Below are positions 6,963-14,264 of a DNA stretch of 18,674 nt, piece by piece. Made by a program: the position numbers and the translations under genes. A model generated the notes under the pieces. It had not been told where the DNA came from. It searched no databases and saw only the letters and a program-made list of their open reading frames with translations. Location of the stretch: positions 1-18,674 of the forward strand of contig CALCTI010000374.1 in assembly GCA_937894105.1 (NCBI GenBank). The letters run 5' to 3'. This stretch comes from an uncultured cyanobacterium. Lineage in GTDB: Bacteria > Cyanobacteriota > Cyanobacteriia > CACIAM-69d. How positions within the stretch are numbered: position 1 is the first letter of the stretch; each line of letters starts with the position of its first letter.

Positions 6963-7559
6963 CTAAGACTGGGGATGAACGATGCGATCAAACAGCCACA
7001 GGGAGGTGACCATGCCCACAAAATTTGCCGCGATGCCCGACAGGGATGCTAGCACCACAAAGGTATCCAGGGGGCGAACGATTTTGGTGGTGTCGGACAC
7101 CATGGCTCCGGTGGGTTGGGATACAGTTTTGGCCACCAGTACGCCCACGGAGATGCTGGAGCCGATCAGGGCCGCCAAAATACCCGCAAGACCTACGTAA
7201 ACCCCGAGACGTAGGAGCTGCACAGTGTCAGATTTTTTCAGTTGGCGTGGATTTTCCTTGGCTAGAAGACCTTTGGAAATGCGGGAATAGCGGAGGGTTA
7301 GGGAAGTGTTGAAGCCTGCGATCGCCACAGAAACAATGGCAAAAAAGATCGCGATGCTAATGCCTTGGGAGGGATTTTCGCCAAAAATAATGCCGGGAAT
7401 AGAAATTAGCAGCAACAGCACTGCCGCCAAGCCGAGGGCCATTTGGGTCCAAAAACCAACCCAGCCAGCAGTTTGTAAAGCATTAGCAATGCGACGAAGG
7501 GACGGCTTGCCCGCCTTGCGACCTGGGGATGAACTGGGAGGATCGGGACGACTCAACAT
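6963..7559 (-). CDS. DUF3611-like membrane protein
   Basis: A 198-residue integral membrane protein with about four hydrophobic segments: WVGFWTQMALGLAAVLLLLISIPGIIFG, ISIAIFFAIVSVAIAGFNTSL, LLRLGVYVGLAGILAALIGSSISVGVLVA, and a C-terminal FVVLASLSGIAANFVGMVTSLWLFDRI. The opening RRIANALQTAGWVGFWTQ and overall layout fit DUF3611, a family of cyanobacteria and plastid-bearing plants with no known function. Two starts compete: ATG at 7598 and ATG at 7559. I chose 7559 because the upstream ATG sits 5 bp after a terminator-like hairpin and 7559 gives the usual family length. It lies between era and dusB in a same-strand cluster. Confidence 0.75.
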   Translation of the reverse strand: MLSRPDPPSSSPGRKAGKPSLRRIANALQTAGWVGFWTQMALGLAAVLLLLISIPGIIFGENPSQGISIAIFFAIVSVAIAGFNTSLTLRYSRISKGLLAKENPRQLKKSDTVQLLRLGVYVGLAGILAALIGSSISVGVLVAKTVSQPTGAMVSDTTKIVRPLDTFVVLASLSGIAANFVGMVTSLWLFDRIVHPQS

Positions 7560-7598
7560 AGAAAAAATGTGGGACTTATACCGTGCCATTACTGGCAT

Positions 7599-7624
7599 AA
7601 AAGCCCCCTTAATTAAGAAGGGGG
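7599..7624 (-). terminator. hairpin with short T run after era, possible terminator
   Basis: On the minus strand CCCCCTT (7624-7618) pairs with AAGGGGG (7610-7604) around a 7-nt loop and is followed by CTTTT. It lies about 140 bp after the era stop codon and just before the DUF3611-like gene. It could be a weak terminator or attenuator between them. GC-capped palindromes of this kind are also common as dispersed cyanobacterial repeats, so a repeat origin is equally possible. Confidence 0.45.
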
Positions 7625-7762
7625 AGGATCTTCAGAAAGACTCAAACGCAGCTTGGGCTCTTAGAAATAAGCAAAATTGCAAAGATTCTCCCTGATTAAG
7701 GAGGAAACTCTATTCTGCTTCCTTTTTTCGACTATTTCTTTTTCTGGCTACTCCTCAATCGG

Positions 7763-8755
7763 CTATTCCTCAATTTGATAGCCGAATTCGTTTAAGTGCA
7801 TTCGCGATTGTCGCCAACCGGTTTGCACCCGCACAAATAGCTCAAGATGCACTTTACCATTGACCAATCGCTGGATTTGCTGGCGAGCTGCCGTGCCAAT
7901 GGTTTTTAACATGGCTCCCCCCTTGCCAATTAGGATGCCTTTCTGGGATTTGCGCTCCACATTAATCGTCGCCATAACCCGCGTTGCCTTCTTCGTTTCC
8001 TGCACCTTTTCAATGGCGATCGCCACGGAATGGGGCACTTCCTGGCGGGTATTCATCAAGATTTGCTCCCGAATTAGCTCGCCCATAATAAAGCGCTCGG
8101 GGCTATCGGTCACCAGATCCGGCGGATAGTAATAGGGGCCAGGCTCCAACCCCTCCACCATCGCCTCCAACAATGGGTCCATGCCGTCACCCGTTAGGGC
8201 CGAAAATTTAATAACCTGCCAACCATATTGCTCGGCAACTTCCCGATAGCTATCGTCAATCTCCTTTCCATTGTCGTTCGATTGCAGATCCGCTTTATTA
8301 ATCCCCAAAATGGTGGGGACCTCTGCGCGGTGAACCCAATCAGTAATAAAGCGATCGCCCTTCCCCAACGGCACAGAACCGTCCACCACAAACACCAGCA
8401 CATCGGCTGAACGAATTGCGCCCAGGGCATTTTTCACCAAAATTTTACCGAGCTGGTGGTGGGGCTTATGAATCCCCGGCGTATCCACCAAAATCGCCTG
8501 GGCGTTGGGCAACGTCAAAATCCCTTGCAAACGATTGCGAGTGGTTTGGGCCGTAGGAGACACGATCGCAATTTTTTGCCCCACCAGCTGATTCAACAGA
8601 GTTGACTTACCCACGTTTGGACGCCCCACAATACTGACAAAGCCCGAGCGAAACCCTTCCGGCGCAGGGGGAATCGCGCTGAAATCATCCAGAGAAAGGC
8701 TTGAACCGGGTACGGGTTCAGGATTGGCAGGTAAATCGGTGTTTGATGGAGACAA
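7763..8755 (-). CDS. era: GTPase Era
   Basis: An essential GTPase that binds the 3' end of 16S rRNA during 30S maturation. It has 330 residues with P-loop GRPNVGKSTLLN, switch region AQTTRN, G3 DTPGIHKP, G4 NKAD, G5 SALTG, and a C-terminal KH domain containing GKGGAMLKTIGTAARQQIQ. The N-terminal 35 residues, rich in Pro and Ser, extend beyond the usual core. The start is a TTG at 8755: a TAA lies two codons upstream, there is no in-frame ATG before the G domain, and AAGGA (8769-8765 on the minus strand) stands 9 bp before the TTG. It is divergent from secG with about 120 bp between, and it heads the leftward cluster. Confidence 0.93.
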   Translation of the reverse strand: MSPSNTDLPANPEPVPGSSLSLDDFSAIPPAPEGFRSGFVSIVGRPNVGKSTLLNQLVGQKIAIVSPTAQTTRNRLQGILTLPNAQAILVDTPGIHKPHHQLGKILVKNALGAIRSADVLVFVVDGSVPLGKGDRFITDWVHRAEVPTILGINKADLQSNDNGKEIDDSYREVAEQYGWQVIKFSALTGDGMDPLLEAMVEGLEPGPYYYPPDLVTDSPERFIMGELIREQILMNTRQEVPHSVAIAIEKVQETKKATRVMATINVERKSQKGILIGKGGAMLKTIGTAARQQIQRLVNGKVHLELFVRVQTGWRQSRMHLNEFGYQIEE

Positions 8756-8764
8756 CCGTTAAAG

Positions 8765-8769
8765 TCCTT
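8765..8769 (-). promoter_or_regulatory. Shine-Dalgarno site deciding the TTG start of era
   Basis: AAGGA on the minus strand lies 9 bp before the TTG at 8755. With a stop codon two codons upstream of that TTG, it supports TTG as the real initiation codon. Confidence 0.65.
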
Positions 8770-8874
8770 TAATAATGGGCGTAATAGGTTTTGACGAAGC
8801 TTTGTTACCCTATCAATTTAAGCTACAGTTATAGACTGAAGTTTTCAAAACGCTAGCTTTGCCGCACCTTCATT

Positions 8875-9120
8875 ATGATCACTCAAATTCTGGGATTTAT
8901 CTGGGCAGCTTCCGCACTGGGCATGATTGTGCTGGTGTTGCTCCACAGCCCTAAGGGCGATGGGCTAGGCGGTATTGGCGGTCAAGCGCAGTTATTCAGC
9001 AGCACCAAAAGCGCAGAGAATACCTTAAACCGCGTCACTTGGACTCTGGCAATTTTATTTATGGGGCTGACGGTGATCCTAAGCGCCGATTTGCTGGCTA
9101 GCCCCCCCGCTGCAGGCTAA
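8875..9120 (+). CDS. secG: preprotein translocase subunit SecG
   Basis: An 81-residue SecYEG accessory subunit with two transmembrane helices (about 3-22 and 55-74). Between them is the conserved SecG cytoplasmic loop, here in the cyanobacterial form LLHSPKGDGLGGIGGQAQLFSSTKSAENTLNRVTW. ATG at 8875 gives the normal start and length. It is divergent from era and its stop is only 4 bp before the start of the metzincin-like gene, so the two are probably co-transcribed. Confidence 0.92.
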   Translation: MITQILGFIWAASALGMIVLVLLHSPKGDGLGGIGGQAQLFSSTKSAENTLNRVTWTLAILFMGLTVILSADLLASPPAAG

Positions 9121-9124
9121 GCAC

Positions 9125-9949
9125 TTGTTTCGCAGGGTCGATAAAAAAATATTGAGGGACAGGCGCTTCCAACGCTTGGCCTTGTTTTTATTGGGCGTTG
9201 CTCTCATAGTAGGAAAGCTGTTGTGGCGCAATGCTCCTGGTTATGGGCTGGAAGGGGAATTTCAGGGCAGCCGTGTTCCCCCGCTGCAAGTTCATCCCCT
9301 CCCCGCCACGTTGCAAAATTGGTCGCAAGCAGAGCGATCGCCCCAATCAAACGATGCTGCCACCTACCTAGAGGACTTGGAGCAACTCCCCATTGGCGGG
9401 CTAATTTGGACGGAATTTCCCGTGTCGGTTTATTTGGGCGATCGCCAAGGGCTAAACCTATCCACACTTCCCGGTCAGCAATATCAAAATTGGCAAACCG
9501 CCGTCCGCCAGAGCCTGGAGAGCTGGACCGCCCTAATTCCCCTGAAAGAAACCACAGATCCTGACGCCGCCGATATTCGCTTCTATCCCCGCAAGCCTCC
9601 CCTCACCCTGGGATTAGATCGGCAAATTCCACGCGCCGCCGCCGCCCGCACCACCTTTCGCCTACGCTGGCAACCCGTTGGCGATCGCCCCCCAGAGGCG
9701 GTCACCCTAGCCCAGCAATTTGATATTGATCTAAGTCCCAACCTTGCCCCACCCCACCTGCTAGGCACAGCTCGCCACGAATTGGGACACGCCCTGGGGC
9801 TTTGGGGACACAGCCCCTTTGTGGACGACGTAATGTACTTTTCCCGCACCGCCGAGCCCCAAGATATTTCAATGCGTGATCGCAACACCCTAATTGCCCA
9901 ATATCAACTGCCCACTCGCCTGGGCTGGCCCGTACCCATCAAACCCTAG
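9125..9949 (+). CDS. membrane-anchored matrixin-like zinc metalloprotease
   Basis: A 274-residue protein with an N-terminal membrane anchor or signal (RLALFLLGVALIVGKLLW, about 17-34) and a C-terminal zinc protease domain. The zinc site reads HELGHALGLWGHS: His218, Glu219, His222, Gly225, then His229. Classical metzincins have the third His three residues after the Gly; here it is four, the spacing I associate with bacterial matrixin-like proteins. A Met-turn DDVMYFS (Met237) follows 8 residues later. The active domain probably faces the periplasm or lumen. The start used is TTG at 9125, 4 bp after secG; no in-frame ATG precedes the domain and a second TTG occurs at 9152, so the N-terminus is uncertain. 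Confidence 0.8.
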   Translation: MFRRVDKKILRDRRFQRLALFLLGVALIVGKLLWRNAPGYGLEGEFQGSRVPPLQVHPLPATLQNWSQAERSPQSNDAATYLEDLEQLPIGGLIWTEFPVSVYLGDRQGLNLSTLPGQQYQNWQTAVRQSLESWTALIPLKETTDPDAADIRFYPRKPPLTLGLDRQIPRAAAARTTFRLRWQPVGDRPPEAVTLAQQFDIDLSPNLAPPHLLGTARHELGHALGLWGHSPFVDDVMYFSRTAEPQDISMRDRNTLIAQYQLPTRLGWPVPIKP

Positions 9950-10694
9950 CCGCGTTTTTCTGCCCTAAACCGACAGCATAAAAAATACGCCGCTTCTAAT
10001 TCTGAGAATGAACCGATTGCAAGACGCAGCCGAGTCCATAATTCAGTTCAATAAAAAACCAAAACATCGCGAAGTATTGGCACAGCCAACAGTGCGGCTT
10101 GAGCCACCCACCATTACGCCAAACCTCTTAACATCAATAGCAATCAACTACGCGATCAAATAAGCGATCAGCTATGACGCGCACTTTTATGACGTGTACT
10201 TTTTTCGTGTGCTTTTTTACTTTTAGCCCGTAAAACTTACGGAAAAATTTCTCTACTTATCCGTAGTGCATTTGCAGATCATGTGTCGTTTTGTTACTTT
10301 ACGCACCATCGTGAAACGAGACAGGGATCCCACTGAACCACAGTCAAACCCATCCTTTACAATTTCCAGTAACTGCTTTTGATATAAACCCTCAGCGCTC
10401 AACTTCAGCGCCTAGCCAATACCGCGATTGTTCACCAAGCCCTACTGTTAGGAACACTGTCTATTGTCCTATTGGTATAAAGTCTTTCTTTCGTGTTTTC
10501 CATTGTCTTTGGGGTGACTTTTTTTCAGTCCTTGAGATTGCCTAAGGAGAGCCGTCAGAAAACTCTTAAACAGGACCCTATACAGGTCCAGGTAACACCT
10601 TCAAATCATACCCATGCCACTCTCCCTTCGGGACCGAATAGGGACCTAATAGCAACCTAAAGGTCCCAAACGCATCTGCTTAGACCGTTTCACC
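9950..10694. other. 745-bp intergenic region, structured leader, no gene seen
   Basis: I see no gene. Contents, in order: a degenerate tandem array at about 10173-10225 built on ATGACGCGCACTTTT and ATGACGTGTACTTTT; a short palindrome CCGTAA-AAC-TTACGG at 10228-10242; and, close to the next gene, repeated GGACC/GGTCC motifs that fold into two small hairpins. A long untranslated leader for the GAF-PAS gene is likely. A TATAAA at about 10485 could be a -10 element but lacks a good -35, so I do not call a promoter. Confidence 0.5.
10573..10667 (+). promoter_or_regulatory. GGACC/GGTCC paired leader upstream of the GAF-PAS gene
   Basis: Two possible stem-loops lie in the 125 bp before the ATG at 10695: GGACC (10573-10577) with GGTCC (10585-10589), and GGGACCT (10641-10647) with AGGTCCC (10661-10667). 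Another GGGACC at 10630-10635 could pair alternatively with either GGTCC arm. The arrangement would permit switching between structures, but no known riboswitch is recognised. Confidence 0.35.
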
Positions 10695-12101
10695 ATGCCG
10701 TCAGGCTATTTCAGCTCCATGCACTCCCAAAATGGTTCCCATCGGCTCGCCCCAAATAATCTCCCTCGTCCAGTGGTGTCTCCAAAAATCAACGGCGATC
10801 GCAGCGACTACAATAAGCAAATCCGATCACAGGGTAACGGAGCCCCCCAAGGAGCGTTTCAAAATGGGACGATGAAAGAGCGAAACTTAGGCGATCCCAG
10901 TGGGCAGGGGCTCACGGCAAATTCGCGGAACGGACAGGGATCCCAAGACAAAGCGCCGGCGGACGAAGCAACATCCAACCAGCCCACGGCACACTTTACG
11001 ATGTCAAATTCAGCCGCCAGCGACATAACAGAGCTGATGATGGCTAACCGGGCGCTGGTCATTCAGCAGGATTTACTGACCACTTGGGTGAGGACCGCGC
11101 GTATGGCGTCGGGAACCCTAATGGTAAAAGCCCTGTTGCAACAGATTTTAGAGGTGTGTCAGGAGTGTACCCACGCGGAACAGGGCAGTTTATTTTTATT
11201 GAATGAAGCGGGGGCAGTATCCGAATGTCTCCTTGCACGAGGGGCAACTATTCGCGAACAAAAACGGGCGATCATTGGGCGTATCCTGGATGACGGTTTG
11301 GCCGCTTGGGTCACTGAACATCGCAAAATTGGCTGTATTCAAGACACAATCGCAGACGATCGCTGGGTCGTATTACCCAATCAGCCCTATACGGTGCGAT
11401 CAGCCCTGTGCATTCCCCTTCAACGGGGTAATCGAATTTTAGGACTAGTCACCTTAACCCACGAAACCCCAGACTATTTTCCCGAAGACTGCGTGCGGCT
11501 CATGGAAAAAGTCAGCGACGGAATCGCATTGGTGTTGGAAAATGCCCAGCTTTATTCTGACCACACCGCTCCCATTATTAATGGGACGCACGACGTTATT
11601 TTACCGCCAGCGGAAAAACCTTCCCAGTTCCTAGCGCGGGCCCTGTACATCACCACCGCCGAAGGAAAATTACGCTACGTCAACCGCAAATTTGCCACCT
11701 TATTTGGCTATCGTCGTCGGGAAATTGCCCGCATGGAGTCAATTTTGGACCTAATACCAGTGGACTACCAGGACCAGTTCGTACAGCAAATGCAGCGCTG
11801 TATTGACCGCCCTGATTCGCCGGTGGAGTGTCAAATTTCTGGACGCCACCAGGATGGACACTTGTTACGGCTAGTTTTCTACGCAGAGCGCATTCACTTT
11901 GCCCGCCAACCGGGCACCCTCGGCGTGGTCTATGTAGTGCCGCCTCCGTCTCGAGACAGCGCCTATCAGGCACCAGAAGATTCTGACCTAATGCCCTCCT
12001 ACGGAACCTCTGATGTGTCCCATTTCTCTGGCTTTGGTTCAGAATTTATGCTCGATACGGACTTCGGTGACAGTATCGATACATCGGGAGCACCCCAGTA
12101 A
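10695..12101 (+). CDS. GAF-PAS sensory protein lacking an output domain
   Basis: A 468-residue soluble protein. Residues 1-105 are low complexity (Asn, Gly, Gln, Ser) and probably disordered. A GAF domain spans about 141-287 (VKALLQQILEVCQECTHAEQGSLFLLNEAG, GDGLAAWV-like LDDGLAAWVTEHRK, RSALCIPLQRGNRILGLVTLTH, DCVRLMEKVSDGIALVLENAQLY). A PAS domain spans about 312-415 (ALYITTAEGKLRYVNRKFATLFGYRRREI, then IPVDYQDQF). An acidic tail without known domain ends it. There is no kinase, GGDEF, EAL or helix-turn-helix region, so it would act through a partner. The GAF has a Cys in SALCIP but no typical bilin Cys-His pair. The start is ATG 10695; ATGs at 10872 and 11001 are alternatives, the last beginning just before the structured part. 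Confidence 0.75.
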   Translation: MPSGYFSSMHSQNGSHRLAPNNLPRPVVSPKINGDRSDYNKQIRSQGNGAPQGAFQNGTMKERNLGDPSGQGLTANSRNGQGSQDKAPADEATSNQPTAHFTMSNSAASDITELMMANRALVIQQDLLTTWVRTARMASGTLMVKALLQQILEVCQECTHAEQGSLFLLNEAGAVSECLLARGATIREQKRAIIGRILDDGLAAWVTEHRKIGCIQDTIADDRWVVLPNQPYTVRSALCIPLQRGNRILGLVTLTHETPDYFPEDCVRLMEKVSDGIALVLENAQLYSDHTAPIINGTHDVILPPAEKPSQFLARALYITTAEGKLRYVNRKFATLFGYRRREIARMESILDLIPVDYQDQFVQQMQRCIDRPDSPVECQISGRHQDGHLLRLVFYAERIHFARQPGTLGVVYVVPPPSRDSAYQAPEDSDLMPSYGTSDVSHFSGFGSEFMLDTDFGDSIDTSGAPQ

Positions 12102-12401
12102 TTTGGACTGCTGGGCGATCGCCCAAATCCCACAAAAATCCATCTTTGAAAACAGATCAAAGCTTACGCTGCCCCTGCCCTGCCCTTCGTGTGAGGGTAT
12201 AGCCTTTTGTCAGATAGCCACCCTATTTCCAAAGACGCCTCTCCGCTTGAAAGAATTGGTGTTGAGCATACGCCAGTCACACGAAATGCTCTACATCTGT
12301 GGCGATTAACTATATGAAAGAACGCGTGGCCAAACAGGCATAAGGAAAAATCCACCCTCTTAAGACGGTCTATGTTTAAGGCAGTCTACGTTTCAGATGG
12401 T
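12102..12401. other. intergenic, convergent gene ends, no gene seen
   Basis: The GAF-PAS gene and the pentapeptide gene converge here. An extended HIP1 palindrome, GGGCGATCGCCC at 12114-12125, lies just after the first stop but has no T run. Open frames of up to about 98 codons crossing this stretch overlap the GAF-PAS end or lack motifs and are not called. Confidence 0.5.
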
Positions 12402-12410
12402 CTATTCAAA
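12363..12410. repeat. 16-bp imperfect tandem repeat at the pentapeptide gene end
   Basis: Three 16-bp units start at 12363, 12379 and 12395 (AGACGGTCTATGTTTA, AGGCAGTCTACGTTTC, AGATGGTCTATTCAAA). They share a GTCTA core and continue into the last codons and stop of the pentapeptide gene at 12402. Confidence 0.55.
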
Positions 12411-13304
12411 CTTCTTGCCATCAGGCATCAGCGCCCCCCGCAACTTGACCTGACGCAAATTAGTCCGCAACATTTCCGCATTAATCAAAACCGCCCCTGA
12501 TAAATTTGCTCCAGAGGCATTGGACCACTGAAGCTGCGCCTGAAATAAATTGCAGTTACTTAAATTCGTTTGCCGCAACGTGGACCAGCTTAAATTCGTT
12601 TCTCGCAGGTTTGCCTTATTTAAATTGGCACCGGTCAAATCAGTGCCCACCAGCTTAGCCCGCCTCAAATCGCAGCTATCTAAATTTGCCCCCAATAAGG
12701 ACGCCCCAGACAAAAACGCGTCAGTTAAATTTGCCCGAACCAATATGGCCTCGTTCAAATTAACTTTAGTTAAATTCGCTTTCGTTAGGTTAGCAGAAGT
12801 GAAATCCACCCCAGTTAGCCTCGCCTGATGGAGGGTACCCTCACGAAGAATAGCCCGAGTCAGCACCGCTTGATTTAAATCCGCTTCGCTTAAATTTGTC
12901 TCAACCAGGCTAGCCCCTTCCAAATTGGTTTCCGCCAGCTTTGCTCCTCGCAAGGACGCCCCGTCCAGCTTCGCCTGCTGACTTAAATCAGCCTTTGATA
13001 AATCAGCACCAATGAAATTTGCTTCCACGCAGTTAGCTCCTTGTAAGGAGGCTCCATCCAGCCGAGCCTCTCGACAATTCGCTCCCCGCAAATCCGCTTG
13101 ATTAAGATTGACGTTGCTTAATTTTGCCTCTCGCAGATTTGCCAAGCGAAAGTTAGTGCCCTCAAGGTTGGCATCCCTAAGATCGCACCGCTGTAGGGAA
13201 ATTTCAGGAAGCTCTAACCCACTTAAATCTGCTTCATATAAGTTGATCTGGTTAAAAATGCGCTCCCCAGATTGGTAGCGTTCCACCAGCTCATTAACTT
13301 CCAT
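12402..13304 (-). CDS. pentapeptide-repeat protein
   Basis: A 300-residue protein made almost wholly of A(D/N)LXX pentapeptides from about residue 25 to 290 (for example LYEADLSGLELPEIS, DLRDANLEGTNFRLANLREAKL, ANLTKANLTKVNLNEAILVRANL). Such repeats fold as a right-handed four-sided beta helix. The N-terminal MEVNELVERYQSGERIFNQI matches the short cap common in cyanobacterial members. No enzyme domain or signal peptide is present, so it is presumably cytoplasmic; function is unknown. Two ATGs compete, at 13313 and 13304. I chose 13304 because AGGGG (13318-13314 on the minus strand) lies 9 bp before it but touches the other. Confidence 0.9.
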   Translation of the reverse strand: MEVNELVERYQSGERIFNQINLYEADLSGLELPEISLQRCDLRDANLEGTNFRLANLREAKLSNVNLNQADLRGANCREARLDGASLQGANCVEANFIGADLSKADLSQQAKLDGASLRGAKLAETNLEGASLVETNLSEADLNQAVLTRAILREGTLHQARLTGVDFTSANLTKANLTKVNLNEAILVRANLTDAFLSGASLLGANLDSCDLRRAKLVGTDLTGANLNKANLRETNLSWSTLRQTNLSNCNLFQAQLQWSNASGANLSGAVLINAEMLRTNLRQVKLRGALMPDGKKFE

Positions 13305-13950
13305 GCGCTGCATCCCCTATCTGTGAGTGCTTGTTCAAATGCCTACCCCGGTGCTCCTTGATAGTGTAGTTTGACAAGTCTTGTTCTTTTGCCGATAAGG
13401 ACATGATATTTAAGACTGATTGCCAATGGCTGCCATAAGGAATGCAAGCCAATCACTTCACACAGTTTCCTCTTGTTAGCAGCTTTCTTCCATTGATTCC
13501 TCTCATTGGCAAGGGCATTGACAACATTGCTAACTAAGCTTGTCCTAGGCTGCCATAGTGTTTCAATAGAGACACGACACCAATAATTTTCTTAAGAATT
13601 GGAACAGAGGCAAAAATGAATCAAAAGGGTAGCCTGACAATTGCCAAAAAGAAATATTGAGCCTTTCAAGGGCTTTTACCGAGCCGTTAGGGGAGCTAAT
13701 TTGCATCCCTTGCACGCTTCGTTTAGGTGCCAACGTTAGGGGTGGGAACATTGTTCTAAAAAGCAAGCCGCACCAGTGTGCATCGAGTATGCGCGGCTCC
13801 TCGCGACCATTGACGTTGCCTTAGAATCTGTCCTGAGACCTCGTTATTCAATCGTTAACTCGACGCCGTAGGACCCATCTATCCAGAAGTGTTGATCCAT
13901 CTTAGTTTCAGCCTTTTCAAACGGTCATTTGAGGATCCCGCAAACAGACG

Positions 13951-13964
13951 GTATTGTCTAATAC
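13951..13964. promoter_or_regulatory. NtcA binding site (GTA-N8-TAC) upstream of amt
   Basis: GTATTGTCTAATAC matches the NtcA consensus GTA-N8-TAC exactly and extends to a five-base palindrome, GTATT/AATAC. NtcA is the cyanobacterial CRP-family nitrogen regulator that activates amt genes under ammonium limitation. The site is about 300 bp before the Amt start, implying a leader of some 250 nt if it is an activator site. A canonical TANNNT 22-24 bp downstream is not clear: TAATCT at 13978 is only 13 bp away, and CAATTT at 13989 is at the right distance but imperfect. Confidence 0.6.
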
Positions 13965-13982
13965 AGAATTCACCAGGTAATC

Positions 13983-14043
13983 TTGGTGCAATTTTGGTGC
14001 AGCGTCGCCAGAGATTTAAATCATCAAACTAGGCTTTGGTGCA
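13983..14043 (+). repeat. three TTGGTGCA direct repeats downstream of the NtcA site
   Basis: TTGGTGCA occurs at 13983-13990, 13994-14001 and about 14035-14042, all in the same orientation. The first two are 11 bp apart, about one helical turn. They could be a binding site for a second regulator or a leader RNA element of amt. Confidence 0.35.
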
Positions 14044-14264
14044 GTGCTTACTGATTTCCATTGCCAGTTCAGACGACGAGCTATCGAAGTGACTTTAGGA
14101 GTAGAAGGATGGAATAGCAATGGGTAACCCAGGTTGGCAACAGTAACAACAGAATAATTAAATCTGTTAGTTAAATTTCCTAGTGCTACCTTCCCGTATC
14201 AGCTATTTAGACTCTAGACTCTCTAAATCACATCATTGCAATTTGAGGAGTGTTTTATAAGTTC

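Larger units (their letters stand above)
13305..14264. other. 960-bp intergenic region upstream of amt
   Basis: I support no gene here. A 67-codon minus-strand frame at 13563-13766 has no motif. Contents: a 10-bp direct repeat GGCTGCCATA at 13428-13437 and 13548-13557; an inverted pair TTGCCAAT/ATTGGCAA (about 13420 and 13505); a perfect NtcA-type site; three TTGGTGCA repeats; and a hairpin ATTTAGA (14205-14211) with TCTAAAT (14222-14228) just before the amt ribosome-binding site. The length and elements suggest a long regulated leader, possibly with an unseen small RNA. Confidence 0.45.

Noticed and set aside
12114..12125. Palindrome GGGCGATCGCCC as a terminator after the GAF-PAS gene
   Set aside because: It is an extended HIP1 octamer without loop or T run; such palindromes occur throughout this genome.
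12013..12309. 98-codon open frame overlapping the end of the GAF-PAS gene
   Set aside because: It is a shifted frame over a convincing gene for about a third of its length and shows no protein motif.
13415..13560. GGCTGCCATA direct repeats and TTGCCAAT/ATTGGCAA pair as a CRISPR or insertion element
   Set aside because: Only two short copies at 120-bp distance with no regular spacers, terminal repeats or coding sequence.
13563..13766. 67-codon minus-strand frame in the region upstream of amt
   Set aside because: No motif, no clear ribosome-binding site and no coding character; likely chance.
14142..14155. Possible second NtcA-like site (GTA-N8-ATA) near the amt start
   Set aside because: It breaks the consensus in the right half-site, whereas a perfect site exists at 13951-13964.
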